Origin: Cladorhizidae sp. MBARI D1340-BT2
Lineage: Eukaryota; Porifera; Demospongiae; Poecilosclerida; Cladorhizidae
Assembly (NCBI GenBank): GCA_028752905.1
Contig: JAQNBH010000048.1
Location: 970,965 to 1,034,964 of the forward strand
Reading direction: 5' to 3'
DNA length: 64,000 bases
Shown: in pieces, positions 53,378 to 63,235 of the stretch
Layout: each line of letters starts with the position of its first letter
Numbering within the stretch: position 1 is the stretch's first letter
Made by a program: the position numbers and the translations under genes
Notes under the pieces: generated by a model
What the model was told of the DNA's origin: nothing
What the model saw: the letters and a program-made list of their open reading frames with translations, nothing else
Databases searched by the model: none

Positions 53378-55513
53378 CTAATACTTGACCAAAGTATGAA
53401 AACGTTGAAAGCATCGACCTCTACATAAATAAGTATCACATTTCACACAGTAATTACCAGTTTTTGTGTCCTTCACTTTGCCTGCAGGTGTTTTTTTCTT
53501 TGCACATACAGCACAACGTTTCCTTGGTTGCTGATTGGTAGCAAAATGCTTCCCCTTAAGACGGTCCAAGCTTTTCATGCTAGGAGAACGACGTCCATGA
53601 CCCTGTACCAGTAGATGCATTGGAGCAGATAAAGCATAAGCTAAGGTAACACGATATTCCTTTTGTGAAAGACGAGTTTTACACCTTTTATCTTGCATTA
53701 GATTGTAAAGCACATGGGAGTTCAAGACAACTTGATCCAGTATTCTCCAAGTAATACGCCTCCAATACTTCATGCCCCTGCGGCCACAGCTGTAATACAT
53801 CATATGCTGGTCAGCCAGATCCACCCCACCCATGAATGCATTGTAATCTTGCACTATTTTAGGGCAGGTAACAGACAAGACTGAATGGCCAGAACGACGA
53901 TCGACTATAACTGTTTCATCTTGAAAGATAGAAGATAGCATCATAACATCTCTTTTGTCAAACCAACGTACTGCAGTAATTGAATCATAATATAATGTTT
54001 TTATGTCACCCCTAGCTGCCTTTTCTCGTCTTTGACGCTTCAACTCCTTAGGGAAATTTCGGCGGTTAGTACGTGCAGTTCCAGAACAGTATGTTTCATC
54101 TTTGAGAAGATCATGGAACAACTGTGGACTTGTGTAAAAATTGTCCACATAGAGGAAGTGGCCCTTATTCAAACAACCAGCCATAAGTCCATATACCACA
54201 TTATAAGCCAGGCCTTTAGAAACAGTATTTCCATCCTTACCAGTGTAAATTTTGAAATTGTAAATATAGCCTGTTTTAGAATCACTGAGTATCCACACCT
54301 TTACTCCCCACTTCGTAGGCTTCTTAGGCATGTATTGAAGAAAAGAAATTCTGGCTTTTGTTCCAATCATGCTTTCGTCAATAGACACTTCCTTACCAAG
54401 GGTAAAATTAGCTTGTGAAATTCGATTGACCTGGTCTATCAAGGGCCTAATTTTCCATAGTTTGTCATAAGCAGGTGATGTACTGTCCAAGGCTGTGGAA
54501 TTGTCCACTATGTGAAAATAACGAAGAATTTGCTGGAATCTACTCCTTGTCATGACAGTACCAAACCATGGATGGGCAAATAGTGGGTCCTTAGACCAGT
54601 AATCTCTTATAGATGGGAGGGAAATTATGCCCATGGCTATATTGAGGCCTATAAAGGCTAGAATTTCTTCATAAGTAACATCCGACCAGGGAGAAAGATG
54701 ATTATGTGTTGAACGTTCCTGACATGCATACCTATTAGTCTCTTCGACAATACTGTCAACCATGTTCTTGTCTATGAACAACTGAAAAAAATCCAAGGGT
54801 GTGCTGCAATTTAGGCAGTCACCCTTTGGGCCACGAAGATCAGTATAGAGAACTTTATTATTAGCAACATGCGATTTGTTACGTCTCCATGTCCATGCTG
54901 ATGATTCTTTATCATTCCTCCTTTCGCTATCTCCCGACTCTGACTGACCATCACTTTCGTCTTCACCCTGGCTCTCAATCTCTCCCTCTTTTCCACTAGC
55001 TCGACCCCGTCCTCGACCCCTTCTCCATCCACGACCCCGTCCTCGACCCCTACTCCATCCACGACCCCTCTGTCCATGACCCCTTCCCCGTCCCCTCCCT
55101 CTCCCATGAACACCCCTCTCAATTTCATGTTCTGGACTCTCACACCCACTGCTTGCACTATCATCTGGCATGGTTATCTGCTCACTTACATCCAAGCCAG
55201 CAACAGAAGAACTAGTGTCACTTTCACCAACATCATCTTCCTCCATCAGTTCAGCATCAAATAGCAGTAATGAGTCCACTTCACATGGCAAAACATCTTC
55301 ATCGATTCTTCTCAAAGCTGTCATGACACTAGGGTGAAGTAAATCAGAGTCTACCAGCACCTGTTTACCATCTTCATCAGTGTAGTCACCAGTCTCGAGT
55401 GTTTCGCCATCACTTTCTTGCTCTAGTTCTTCGTCATAGTTATCTAAACCGTCATCCTGAACATCTTCTAACATAGCTAAGACTTCAGCAGCGGCGAACT
55501 TCCGAGTAGCCAT
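53378..55513 (-). CDS. piggyBac family transposase (PGBD4-like), 711 aa
   Basis: This is the enzyme that would cut and paste the surrounding element at TTAA sites. Numbering is from the ATG at 55513-55511, which has G at -3 and G at +4. The frame is open 33 bases further upstream, but only from a GTG, so the ATG is preferred. An acidic N-terminus (about residues 15-125) is followed by an RG-rich stretch (about 133-172) and then the piggyBac DDE domain (about 238-607). The catalytic residues are D379 (SIDES), D457 (YVDNF) and D565 with D568 (GGVDLADQ). Spacings of 78, 108 and 3 are close to those of moth piggyBac (78, 101 and 3). A C-terminal zinc-binding domain has C667, C670, C689, C692, C697, C701 and H706, and the protein ends in a tyrosine after an FHT motif. 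There is no frameshift or premature stop, and all catalytic residues are present. The strong match is to the family; the closest species homologue is not known. Confidence 0.96.
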   Translation of the reverse strand: MATRKFAAAEVLAMLEDVQDDGLDNYDEELEQESDGETLETGDYTDEDGKQVLVDSDLLHPSVMTALRRIDEDVLPCEVDSLLLFDAELMEEDDVGESDTSSSVAGLDVSEQITMPDDSASSGCESPEHEIERGVHGRGRGRGRGHGQRGRGWSRGRGRGRGWRRGRGRGRASGKEGEIESQGEDESDGQSESGDSERRNDKESSAWTWRRNKSHVANNKVLYTDLRGPKGDCLNCSTPLDFFQLFIDKNMVDSIVEETNRYACQERSTHNHLSPWSDVTYEEILAFIGLNIAMGIISLPSIRDYWSKDPLFAHPWFGTVMTRSRFQQILRYFHIVDNSTALDSTSPAYDKLWKIRPLIDQVNRISQANFTLGKEVSIDESMIGTKARISFLQYMPKKPTKWGVKVWILSDSKTGYIYNFKIYTGKDGNTVSKGLAYNVVYGLMAGCLNKGHFLYVDNFYTSPQLFHDLLKDETYCSGTARTNRRNFPKELKRQRREKAARGDIKTLYYDSITAVRWFDKRDVMMLSSIFQDETVIVDRRSGHSVLSVTCPKIVQDYNAFMGGVDLADQHMMYYSCGRRGMKYWRRITWRILDQVVLNSHVLYNLMQDKRCKTRLSQKEYRVTLAYALSAPMHLLVQGHGRRSPSMKSLDRLKGKHFATNQQPRKRCAVCAKKKTPAGKVKDTKTGNYCVKCDTYLCRGRCFQRFHTLVKY
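55002..55061 (-). repeat. 30-bp tandem duplication inside the transposase gene, coding RG-rich repeats
   Basis: Positions 55002-55031 and 55032-55061 are two 30-bp copies differing by one base near 55022/55052 (T against A). That base gives WRRGRGRGR in one copy and WSRGRGRGR in the other. A third, degenerate copy follows at 55062. The length is a multiple of three, so expansion keeps the frame. Confidence 0.85.
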
Positions 55514-55658
55514 AGCTTTTAAAAAACCCGATCGAAACCTATACACTTCTATAGTTCATTCGATTCCTTTAAAAGCACACTATCCAATAATGCTTAGTGC
55601 GCAATGATTGAACTTACCCGACTTTGGCTGCGCATGCTTAGAAGCGTGACCATTTTTC

Positions 55659-55673
55659 CGGGTCATTTTGACC
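55659..55673 (-). repeat. Subterminal inverted repeat, right
   Basis: CGGGTCATTTTGACC, the exact reverse complement of 53254-53268. It lies 9 bp inside the right terminal repeat. The short spacer on the gene's 5' side and the longer one on its 3' side follow the arrangement known for the moth piggyBac ends. Confidence 0.85.
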
Positions 55674-55682
55674 GCCCGGCGT

Positions 55683-55692
55683 ATTTAAAGGG
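55683..55692 (-). repeat. Terminal inverted repeat, right (transposase 5' side)
   Basis: ATTTAAAGGG, the inverted partner of 53220-53229. Read from the outside it gives TTAACCCTTTAAAT together with the target site. Confidence 0.93.
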
Positions 55693-55696
55693 TTAA
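55693..55696. other. Target site duplication TTAA, right copy
   Basis: The TTAA lies directly after the element end AAAGGG and is followed by the satellite text TAGCTATACATC. piggyBac elements insert at TTAA and duplicate it. Confidence 0.97.
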
Positions 55697-57050
55697 TAGC
55701 TATACATCAAGTCTATTCAGTGAAGTGTGGATAATCTACGAAACTAACATGTTTAGCATCAAGTAAGAGTACAATTCATAACTGCGCTAATTAACAAGAC
55801 CAAAGTCCCAGATTTTGTCAACTGATAGAGAAGGCCCTTATCTGCAACATGTCAACAGATTATCAATAAATGTAGTGGTTTTTCACTGGCAGGCCACCGC
55901 TTTGGCAACTGGAAAACGCCAGGAAAGATCGCAAACCTTACCACTTCAAATCACCATAACTTTCTAATACTTAGAGTACTCAAAATTTTGGCACGTACAA
56001 AAGACAGATAATTAGAAGGGCTATCCGGTGATATAAATATTTTCTTTTTTGGGTAAAGTGTAGAACAGTTATGAGCTTTACGGCAAAATAACAAGATTTT
56101 TGGGGGGGAAATTAGAAACATATAGACCAAATTAGGGCAAATATCAAGATAGAGAACACATAATGAAACCTATCATTCGAATCATATCAAGTCCATTACA
56201 GTGAAGTGTGCAGAATATTATGGATGTTTGATATCAACAGAGAGCACAGGGAGAGACCTATCTTAATAGCTATATATCAAGTTTATACAGTGAAGTGTGG
56301 AGAATCTATGAAGCTAACCTGTTTAGCATCAAGATAGAGAACACATAGAGAAACCTATCTTGTGATTCTATGTATGCAGAATATACGGATGTTTGGTATC
56401 AAGAGAGAGAACACAGAGAGGCCTACCTTTAGAGCTATATATCAAGTCTATTCAGTGAAGTGTGGAGAATCTATGAAGCTAACATGTTCAGCTCAAGATA
56501 GAGAACACTGAGAGATACCTATCTTGCAAGTCCATTACAGTGAAGTGTGCAGAATATATGGATGTTTGGTATCAAGAGAGAGCACTTAGAGAGTCCTATC
56601 TTAATAGCTATACATCAAGTCTATTCAGTGAAGTGTGGATAATCTACGAAACTAACATGTTTAGCATCAAGTAAGAGTACAATTCATAACTGCGCTAATT
56701 AACAAGACCAAAGTCCCAGATTTTGTCAACTGATAGAGAAGGCCCTTATCTGCAACATGTCAACAGATTATCAATAAATGTAGTGGTTTTTCACTGGCAG
56801 GCCACCGCTTTGGCAACTGGAAAACGCCAGGAAAGATCGCAAACCTTACCACTTCAAATCACCATAACTTTCTAATACTTAGAGTACTTAAAATTTTGGC
56901 ACGTACAAAAGACAGATAATTAGAAGGGCTATCCGGTGATATAAATATTTTCTTTTTTGGGTAAAGTGTAGAACAGTTATGAGCTTTACGGCAAAATAAC
57001 AAGATTTTGGGGGGAGAAATGAGAAACATGTAGACCAAATTAGGGCAAAT

Positions 57051-57957
57051 ATCAAGATAGAGAACACACAATGAAACCTATCATTCGAATCATATCAAGT
57101 CCATTACAGTGAAGTGTGCAGAATATTATGGATGTTTGATATCAACAGAGAGCACAGGGAGAGACCTATCTTAATAGCTATATATCAAGTTTATACAGTG
57201 AAGTGTGGAGAATCTATGAAGCTAACCTGTTTAGCATCAAGATAGAGAACACATAGAGAAACCTATCTTGTGATTCTATGTATGCAGAATATACGGATGT
57301 TTGGTATCAAGAGAGAGAACAGAGAGAGGCCTACCTTTAGAGCTATATATCAAGTCTATTCAGTGAAGTGTGGAGAATCTATGAAGCTAACATGTTCAGC
57401 TCAAGATAGAGAACACTGAGAGATACCTATCTTGCAAGTCCATTACAGTGAAGTGTGCAGAATATATGGATGTTTGGTATCAAGAGAGAGCACTTAGAGA
57501 GTCCTATCTTAATAGCTATACATCAAGTCTATTCAGTGAAGTGTGGATAATCTACGAAACTAATTTAGCATCAAGTAAGAGTACAATTCATAACTGCGCT
57601 AATTAACAAGACCAAAGTCCCAGATTTTGTCAACTGATAGAGAAGGCCCTTATCTGCAACATGTCAACAGATTATCAATAAATGTAGTGGTTTTTCACTG
57701 GCAGGCCACCGCTTTGGCAACTGGAAAACGCCAGGAAAGATCGCAAACCTTACCACTTCAAATCACCATAACTTGCTAATACTACTTAGAGTACTCAAAA
57801 TTTTGGCACGTACAAAAGACAGACAATTAGAAGGGCTATCCGGTGATATAAAAATTATCTTTTTGGGGTAAAGTGTAGAACAGTTATGAGCTTTACGGCA
57901 AAATAACAAGATTTTTTGGGGGAAAATTAGAAACATGTAGACCAAATTAGGGCAAAT
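57051..57957. repeat. Satellite unit with paired small indels (907 bp)
   Basis: The unit has lost 4 bp near 57562 (ACTAATTTAGC where others have ACTAACATGTTTAGC). It has gained 3 bp near 57781 (TAATACTACTTAG). No other unit in the window shows either change, so both are private and probably recent. Confidence 0.9.
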
Positions 57958-58865
57958 ATCAAGATAGAGAACACATAATGAAACCTATCATTCGAATCAT
58001 ATCAAGTCCATTACAGTGAAGTGTGCAGAATATTATGGATGTTTGATATCAACAGAGAGCACAGGGAGAGACCTATCTTAATAGCTATATATCAAGTTTA
58101 TACAGTGAAGTGTGGAGAATCTATGAAGCTAACCTGTTTAGCATCAAGATAGAGAACACATAGAGAAACCTATCTTGTGATTCTATGTATGCAGAATATA
58201 CGGATGTTTGGTATCAAGAGAGAGAACAGAGAGAGGCCTACCTTTAGAGCTATATATCAAGTCTATTCAGTGAAGTGTGGAGAATCTATGAAGCTAACAT
58301 GTTCAGCTCAAGATAGAGAACACTGAGAGATACCTATCTTGCAAGTCCATTACAGTGAAGTGTGCAGAATATATGGATGTTTGGTATCAAGAGAGAGCAC
58401 TTAGAGAGTCCTATCTTAATAGCTATACATCAAGTCTATTCAGTGAAGTGTGGATAATCTACGAAACTAACATGTTTAGCATCAAGTAAGAGTACAATTC
58501 ATAACTGCGCTAATTAACAAGACCAAAGTCCCAGATTTTGACAACTGATAGAGAAGGCCCTTATCTGCAACATGTCAACAGATTATCAATAAATGTAGTG
58601 GTTTTTCACTGGCAGGCCACCGCTTTGGCAACTGGAAAACGCCAGGAAAGATCGCAAACCTTGCCACTTCAAATCACCATAACTTGCTAATACTTAGTGT
58701 ACTCAAAATTTTGGCACGTACAAAAGACAGATAATTAGAAGGGCTATCCGGTGATATAAAAATTATCTTTTTTGGGTAAAGTGTAGAACAGTTATGAGCT
58801 TTACGGCAAAATAACAAGATTTTTGGGGGGGAAATGAGAAACATGTAGACCAAATTAGGGCAAAT

Positions 58866-59601
58866 ATCAAGATAGAGAACACACAATGAAACCTATCATT
58901 CGAATCATATCAAGTCCATTACAGTGAAGTGTGCAGAATATTATGGATGTTTGATATCAACAGAGAGCACAGGGAGAGACCTATCTTAATAGCTATATAT
59001 CAAGTTTATACAGTGAAGTGTGGAGAATCTATGAAGCTAACCTGTTTAGCATCAAGATAGAGAACACATAGAGAAACCTATCTTGTGATTCTATGTATGC
59101 AGAATATACGGATGTTTGGTATCAAGAGAGAGCACTTAGAGAGTCCTATCTTAATAGCTATACATCAAGTCTATTCAGTGAAGTGTGGATAATCTACGAA
59201 ACTAACATGTTTAGCATCAAGTAAGAGTACAATTCATAACTGCGCTAATTAACAAGACCAAAGTCCCAGATTTTGTCAACTGATAGAGAAGGCCCTTATC
59301 TGCAACATGTCAACAGATTATCAATAAATGTAGTGGTTTTTCACTGGCAGGCCACCGCTTTGGCAACTGGAAAACGCCAGGAAAGATCGCAAACCTTACC
59401 ACTTCAAATCATCATAACTTGCTAATACTTAGAGTACTCAAAATTTTGGCACGTACAAAAGACAGATAATTAGAAGGGCTATCCGGTGATATAAAAATTA
59501 TCTTTTTTGGGTAAAGTGTAGAACAGTTATGAGCTTTACGGCAAAATAACAAGATTTTTGGGGGGGTAAATGAGAAACATATAGACCAAATTAGGGCAAA
59601 T
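58866..59601. repeat. Short satellite unit, 736 bp
   Basis: It has the same 173-bp A2/A3 deletion, with a 1-bp gain near the G-run (a T after the Gs, around 59567). It is the last short unit in the window. Confidence 0.93.
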
Positions 59602-62600
59602 ATCAAGATAGAGAACACACAATGAAACCTATCATTCGAATCATATCAAGTCCATTACAGTGAAGTGTGCAGAATATTATGGATGTTTGATATCAACAGA
59701 GAGCACAGGGAGAGACCTATCTTAATAGCTATATATCAAGTTTATACAGTGAAGTGTGGAGAATCTATGAAGCTAACCTGTTTAGCATCAAGATAGAGAA
59801 CACATAGAGAAACCTATCTTGTGATTCTATGTATGCAGAATATACGGATGTTTGGTATCAAGAGAGAGAACAGAGAGAGGCCTACCTTTAGAGCTATATA
59901 TCAAGTCTATTCAGTGAAGTGTGGAGAATCTATGAAGCTAACATGTTCAGCTCAAGATAGAGAACACTGAGAGATACCTATCTTGCAAGTCCATTACAGT
60001 GAAGTGTGCAGAATATATGGATGTTTGGTATCAAGAGAGAGCACTTAGAGAGTCCTATCTTAATAGCTATACATCAAGTCTATTCAGTGAAGTGTGGATA
60101 ATCTACGAAACTAACATGTTTAGCATCAAGTAAGAGTACAATTCATAACTGCGCTAATTAACAAGACCAAAGTCCCAGATTTTGTCAACTGATAGAGAAG
60201 GCCCTTATCTGCAACATGTCAACAGATTATCAATAAATGTAGTGGTTTTTCACTGGCAGGCCACCGCTTTGGCAACTGGAAAACGCCAGGAAAGATCGCA
60301 AACCTTACCACTTCAAATCACCATAACTTGCTAATACTTAGAGTACTCAAAATTTTGGCACGTACAAAAGACAGATAATTAGAAGGGCTATCCGGTGATA
60401 TAAAAATTATCTTTTTTGGGTAAAGTGTAGAACAGTTATGAGCTTTACGGCAAAATAACAAGATTTTTGGGGGGAAAATGAGAAACATATAGACCAAATT
60501 AGGGCAAATATCAAGATAGAGAACACACAATGAAACCTATCATTCGAATCATATCAAGTCCATTACAGTGAAGTGTGCAGAATATTATGGATGTTTGATA
60601 TCAACAGAGAGCACAGGGAGAGACCTATCTTAATAGCTATATATCAAGTTTATACAGTGAAGTGTGGAGAATCTATGAAGCTAACCTGTTTAGCATCAAG
60701 ATAGAGAACACATAGAGAAACCTATCTTGTGATTCTATGTATGCAGAATATACGGATGTTTGGTATCAAGAGAGAGAACAGAGAGAGGCCTACCTTTAGA
60801 GCTATATATCAAGTCTATTCAGTGAAGTGTGGAGAATCTATGAAGCTAACATGTTCAGCTCAAGATAGAGAACACTGAGAGATACCTATCTTGCAAGTCC
60901 ATTACAGTGAAGTGTGCAGAATATATGGATGTTTGGTATCAAGAGAGAGCACTTAGAGAGTCCTATCTTAATAGCTATACATCAAGTCTATTCAGTGAAG
61001 TGTGGATAATCTACGAAACTAACATGTTTAGCATCAAGTAAGAGTACAATTCATAACTGCGCTAATTAACAAGACCAAAGTCCCAGATTTTGTCAACTGA
61101 TAGAGAAGGCCCTTATCTGCAACATGTCAACAGATTATCAATAAATGTAGTGGTTTTTCACTGGCAGGCCACCGCTTTGGCAACTGGAAAACGCCAGGAA
61201 AGATCGCAAACCTTACCACTTCAAATCATCATAACTTGCTAATACTTAGAGTACTCAAAATTTTGGCACGTACAAAAGACAGATAATTAGAAGGGCTATC
61301 CGGTGATATAAAAATTATCTTTTTTGGGTAAAGTGTAGAACAGTTATGAGCTTTACGGCAAAATAACAAGATTTTTGGGGGGGAAAATGAGAAACATATA
61401 GACCAAATTAGGGCAAATATCAAGATAGAGAACACACAATGAAACCTATCATTCGAATCATATCAAGTCCATTACAGTGAAGTGTGCAGAATATTATGGA
61501 TGTTTGATATCAACAGAGAGCACAGGGAGAGACCTATCTTAATAGCTATATATCAAGTTTATACAGTGAAGTGTGGAGAATCTATGAAGCTAACCTGTTT
61601 AGCATCAAGATAGAGAACACATAGAGAAACCTATCTTGTGATTCTATGTATGCAGAATATACGGATGTTTGGTATCAAGAGAGAGAACAGAGAGAGGCCT
61701 ACCTTTAGAGCTATATATCAAGTCTATTCAGTGAAGTGTGGAGAATCTATGAAGCTAACATGTTCAGCTCAAGATAGAGAACACTGAGAGATACCTATCT
61801 TGCAAGTCCATTACAGTGAAGTGTGCAGAATATATGGATGTTTGGTATCAAGAGAGAGCACTTAGAGAGTCCTATCTTAATAGCTATACATCAAGTCTAT
61901 TCAGTGAAGTGTGGATAATCTACGAAACTAACATGTTTAGCATCAAGTAAGAGTACAATTCATAACTGCGCTAATTAACAAGACCAAAGTCCCAGATTTT
62001 GTCAACTGATAGAGAAGGCCCTTATCTGCAACATGTCAACAGATTATCAATAAATGTAGTGGTTTTTCACTGGCAGGCCACCGCTTTGGCAACTGGAAAA
62101 CGCCAGGAAAGATCGCAAACCTTACCACTTCAAATCACCATAACTTGCTAATACTTAGAGTACTCAAAATTTTGGCACGTACAAAAGACAGATAATTAGA
62201 AGGGCTATCCGGTGATATAAAAATTATCTTTTTTGGGTAAAGTGTAGAACAGTTATGAGCTTTACGGCAAAATAACAAGATTTTTGGGGGGAAAATGAGA
62301 AACATATAGACCAAATTAGGGCAAATATCAAGATAGAGAACACACAATGAAACCTATCATTCGAATCATATCAAGTCCATTACAGTGAAGTGTGCAGAAT
62401 ATTATGGATGTTTGATATCAACAGAGAGCACAGGGAGAGACCTATCTTAATAGCTATATATCAAGTTTATACAGTGAAGTGTGGAGAATCTATGAAGCTA
62501 ACCTGTTTAGCATCAAGATAGAGAACACATAGAGAAACCTATCTTGTGATTCTATGTATGCAGAATATACGGATGTTTGGTATCAAGAGAGAGAACAGAG

Positions 62601-63235
62601 AGAGGCCTACCTTTAGAGCTATATATCAAGTCTATTCAGTGAAGTGTGGAGAATCTATGAAGCTAACATGTTCAGCTCAAGATAGAGAACACTGAGAGAT
62701 ACCTATCTTGCAAGTCCATTACAGTGAAGTGTGCAGAATATATGGATGTTTGGTATCAAGAGAGAGCACTTAGAGAGTCCTATCTTAATAGCTATACATC
62801 AAGTCTATTCAGTGAAGTGTGGATAATCTACGAAACTAACATGTTTAGCATCAAGTAAGAGTACAATTCATAACTGCCCTAATTAACAAGACCAAAGTCC
62901 CAGATTTTGTCAACTGATAGAGAAGGCCCTTATCTGCAACATGTCAACAGATTATCAATAAATGTAGTGGTTTTTCACTGGCAGGCCACCGCTTTGGCAA
63001 CTGGAAAACGCCAGGAAAGATCGCAAACCTAACCACTTCAAATCACCATAACTTGCTAATACTTAGAGTACTCAAAATTTTGGCACGTACAAAAGACAGA
63101 TAATTAGAAGGGCTATCCGGTGATATAAAAAATTATCTTTTTGGGGTAAAGTGTAGAACAGTTATGAGCTTTACGGCAAAATAACAAGATTTTTGGGGGG
63201 AAAATGAGAAACATATAGACCAAATTAGGGCAAAT
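59602..63235. repeat. 1817-bp dimer periodicity near the right end
   Basis: The variant AAATCATCATAAC (others have AAATCACCATAAC) occurs at about 59407 and 61224, in units whose remaining markers also match at an offset of 1817 bp. Evidence rests on few markers, so a two-unit duplication is likely but its edges are unclear. Confidence 0.6.

Larger units (their letters stand above)
53220..55692 (-). mobile_element. piggyBac-like DNA transposon, complete (2473 bp)
   Basis: The element is bounded by TTAA on both sides, and the satellite continues in phase across it, so both ends are fixed to the base. The ends read CCCTTTAAAT inverted, giving TTAACCCTTT at both junctions, as expected for the superfamily. 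It contains one minus-strand transposase gene with no stop or frameshift, 179 bp of 5' non-coding sequence and 158 bp of 3' non-coding sequence. The length is typical of autonomous piggyBac elements. Intact ends, target duplication and gene suggest a young, possibly autonomous copy. Expression and activity cannot be judged from sequence. Confidence 0.97.
55514..55692 (-). promoter_or_regulatory. 5' non-coding region of the transposase, probable promoter
   Basis: These 179 bp lie between the element's right end and the ATG. Read on the minus strand, the region has a TATA-like TTTTAAA at 55574-55568 and an ATTGG (inverted CCAAT) at 55588-55584. The right terminal and subterminal repeats also lie here, so transposase binding and transcription may overlap. 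The promoter call is inferred from position and weak motifs. Confidence 0.45.
52931..56142. repeat. Short satellite unit split by the piggyBac insertion
   Basis: The satellite parts are 52931-53219 and 55697-56142. After subtracting the 2473-bp element and one TTAA copy, the unit is 735 bp and carries the 173-bp A2/A3 deletion. The break is inside CTATCTTAATAGCTATAC, a stretch present in every other unit. It has ATACGAATG where the other units I read have ATACGGATG, ATACCGATG or ATATGGATG. Confidence 0.95.
47829..59601. repeat. Three copies of a long-long-short unit block, the middle one holding the transposon
   Basis: The blocks begin at 47829, 51115 and 57051. Each has a long unit ending in GACAGACAATTAG (about 48600, 51888 and 57825), a second long unit with TTTTGACAAC (about 49315, 52605 and 58540) and CTTGCCAC, and then a 735-736 bp unit. 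The first two blocks are 3286 bp apart. Only the middle block contains the piggyBac insertion. Confidence 0.82.

Noticed and set aside
54032..54418. Plus-strand open frame of 128 codons inside the transposase gene
   Set aside because: It is antisense to the catalytic domain of a well-supported transposase and shows no recognisable domain.
54811..55264. Two other open frames overlapping the RG-coding part of the transposase (minus strand 54811-55164 and plus strand 55076-55264)
   Set aside because: Both are shadows of the low-complexity RG-coding repeat and lack any independent support.
53378..55546. A transposase start 11 codons upstream of the chosen ATG
   Set aside because: The upstream codon is GTG. 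In a eukaryotic transposon the ATG at 55513, with a good Kozak context, is the likely start.
53220..55692. A domesticated piggyBac-derived host gene instead of a transposon
   Set aside because: Terminal repeats and target duplication are intact and the satellite shows a clean empty-site context. This fits a mobile copy rather than an old exapted gene.
1728..62347. Some sixty minus-strand open frames of 60-70 codons, one per satellite unit
   Set aside because: They start at TTG, not ATG. The first ATG inside leaves only about 55 codons. Indels break or shift the frame in many units, and no known domain is visible. They are by-products of the repeat.
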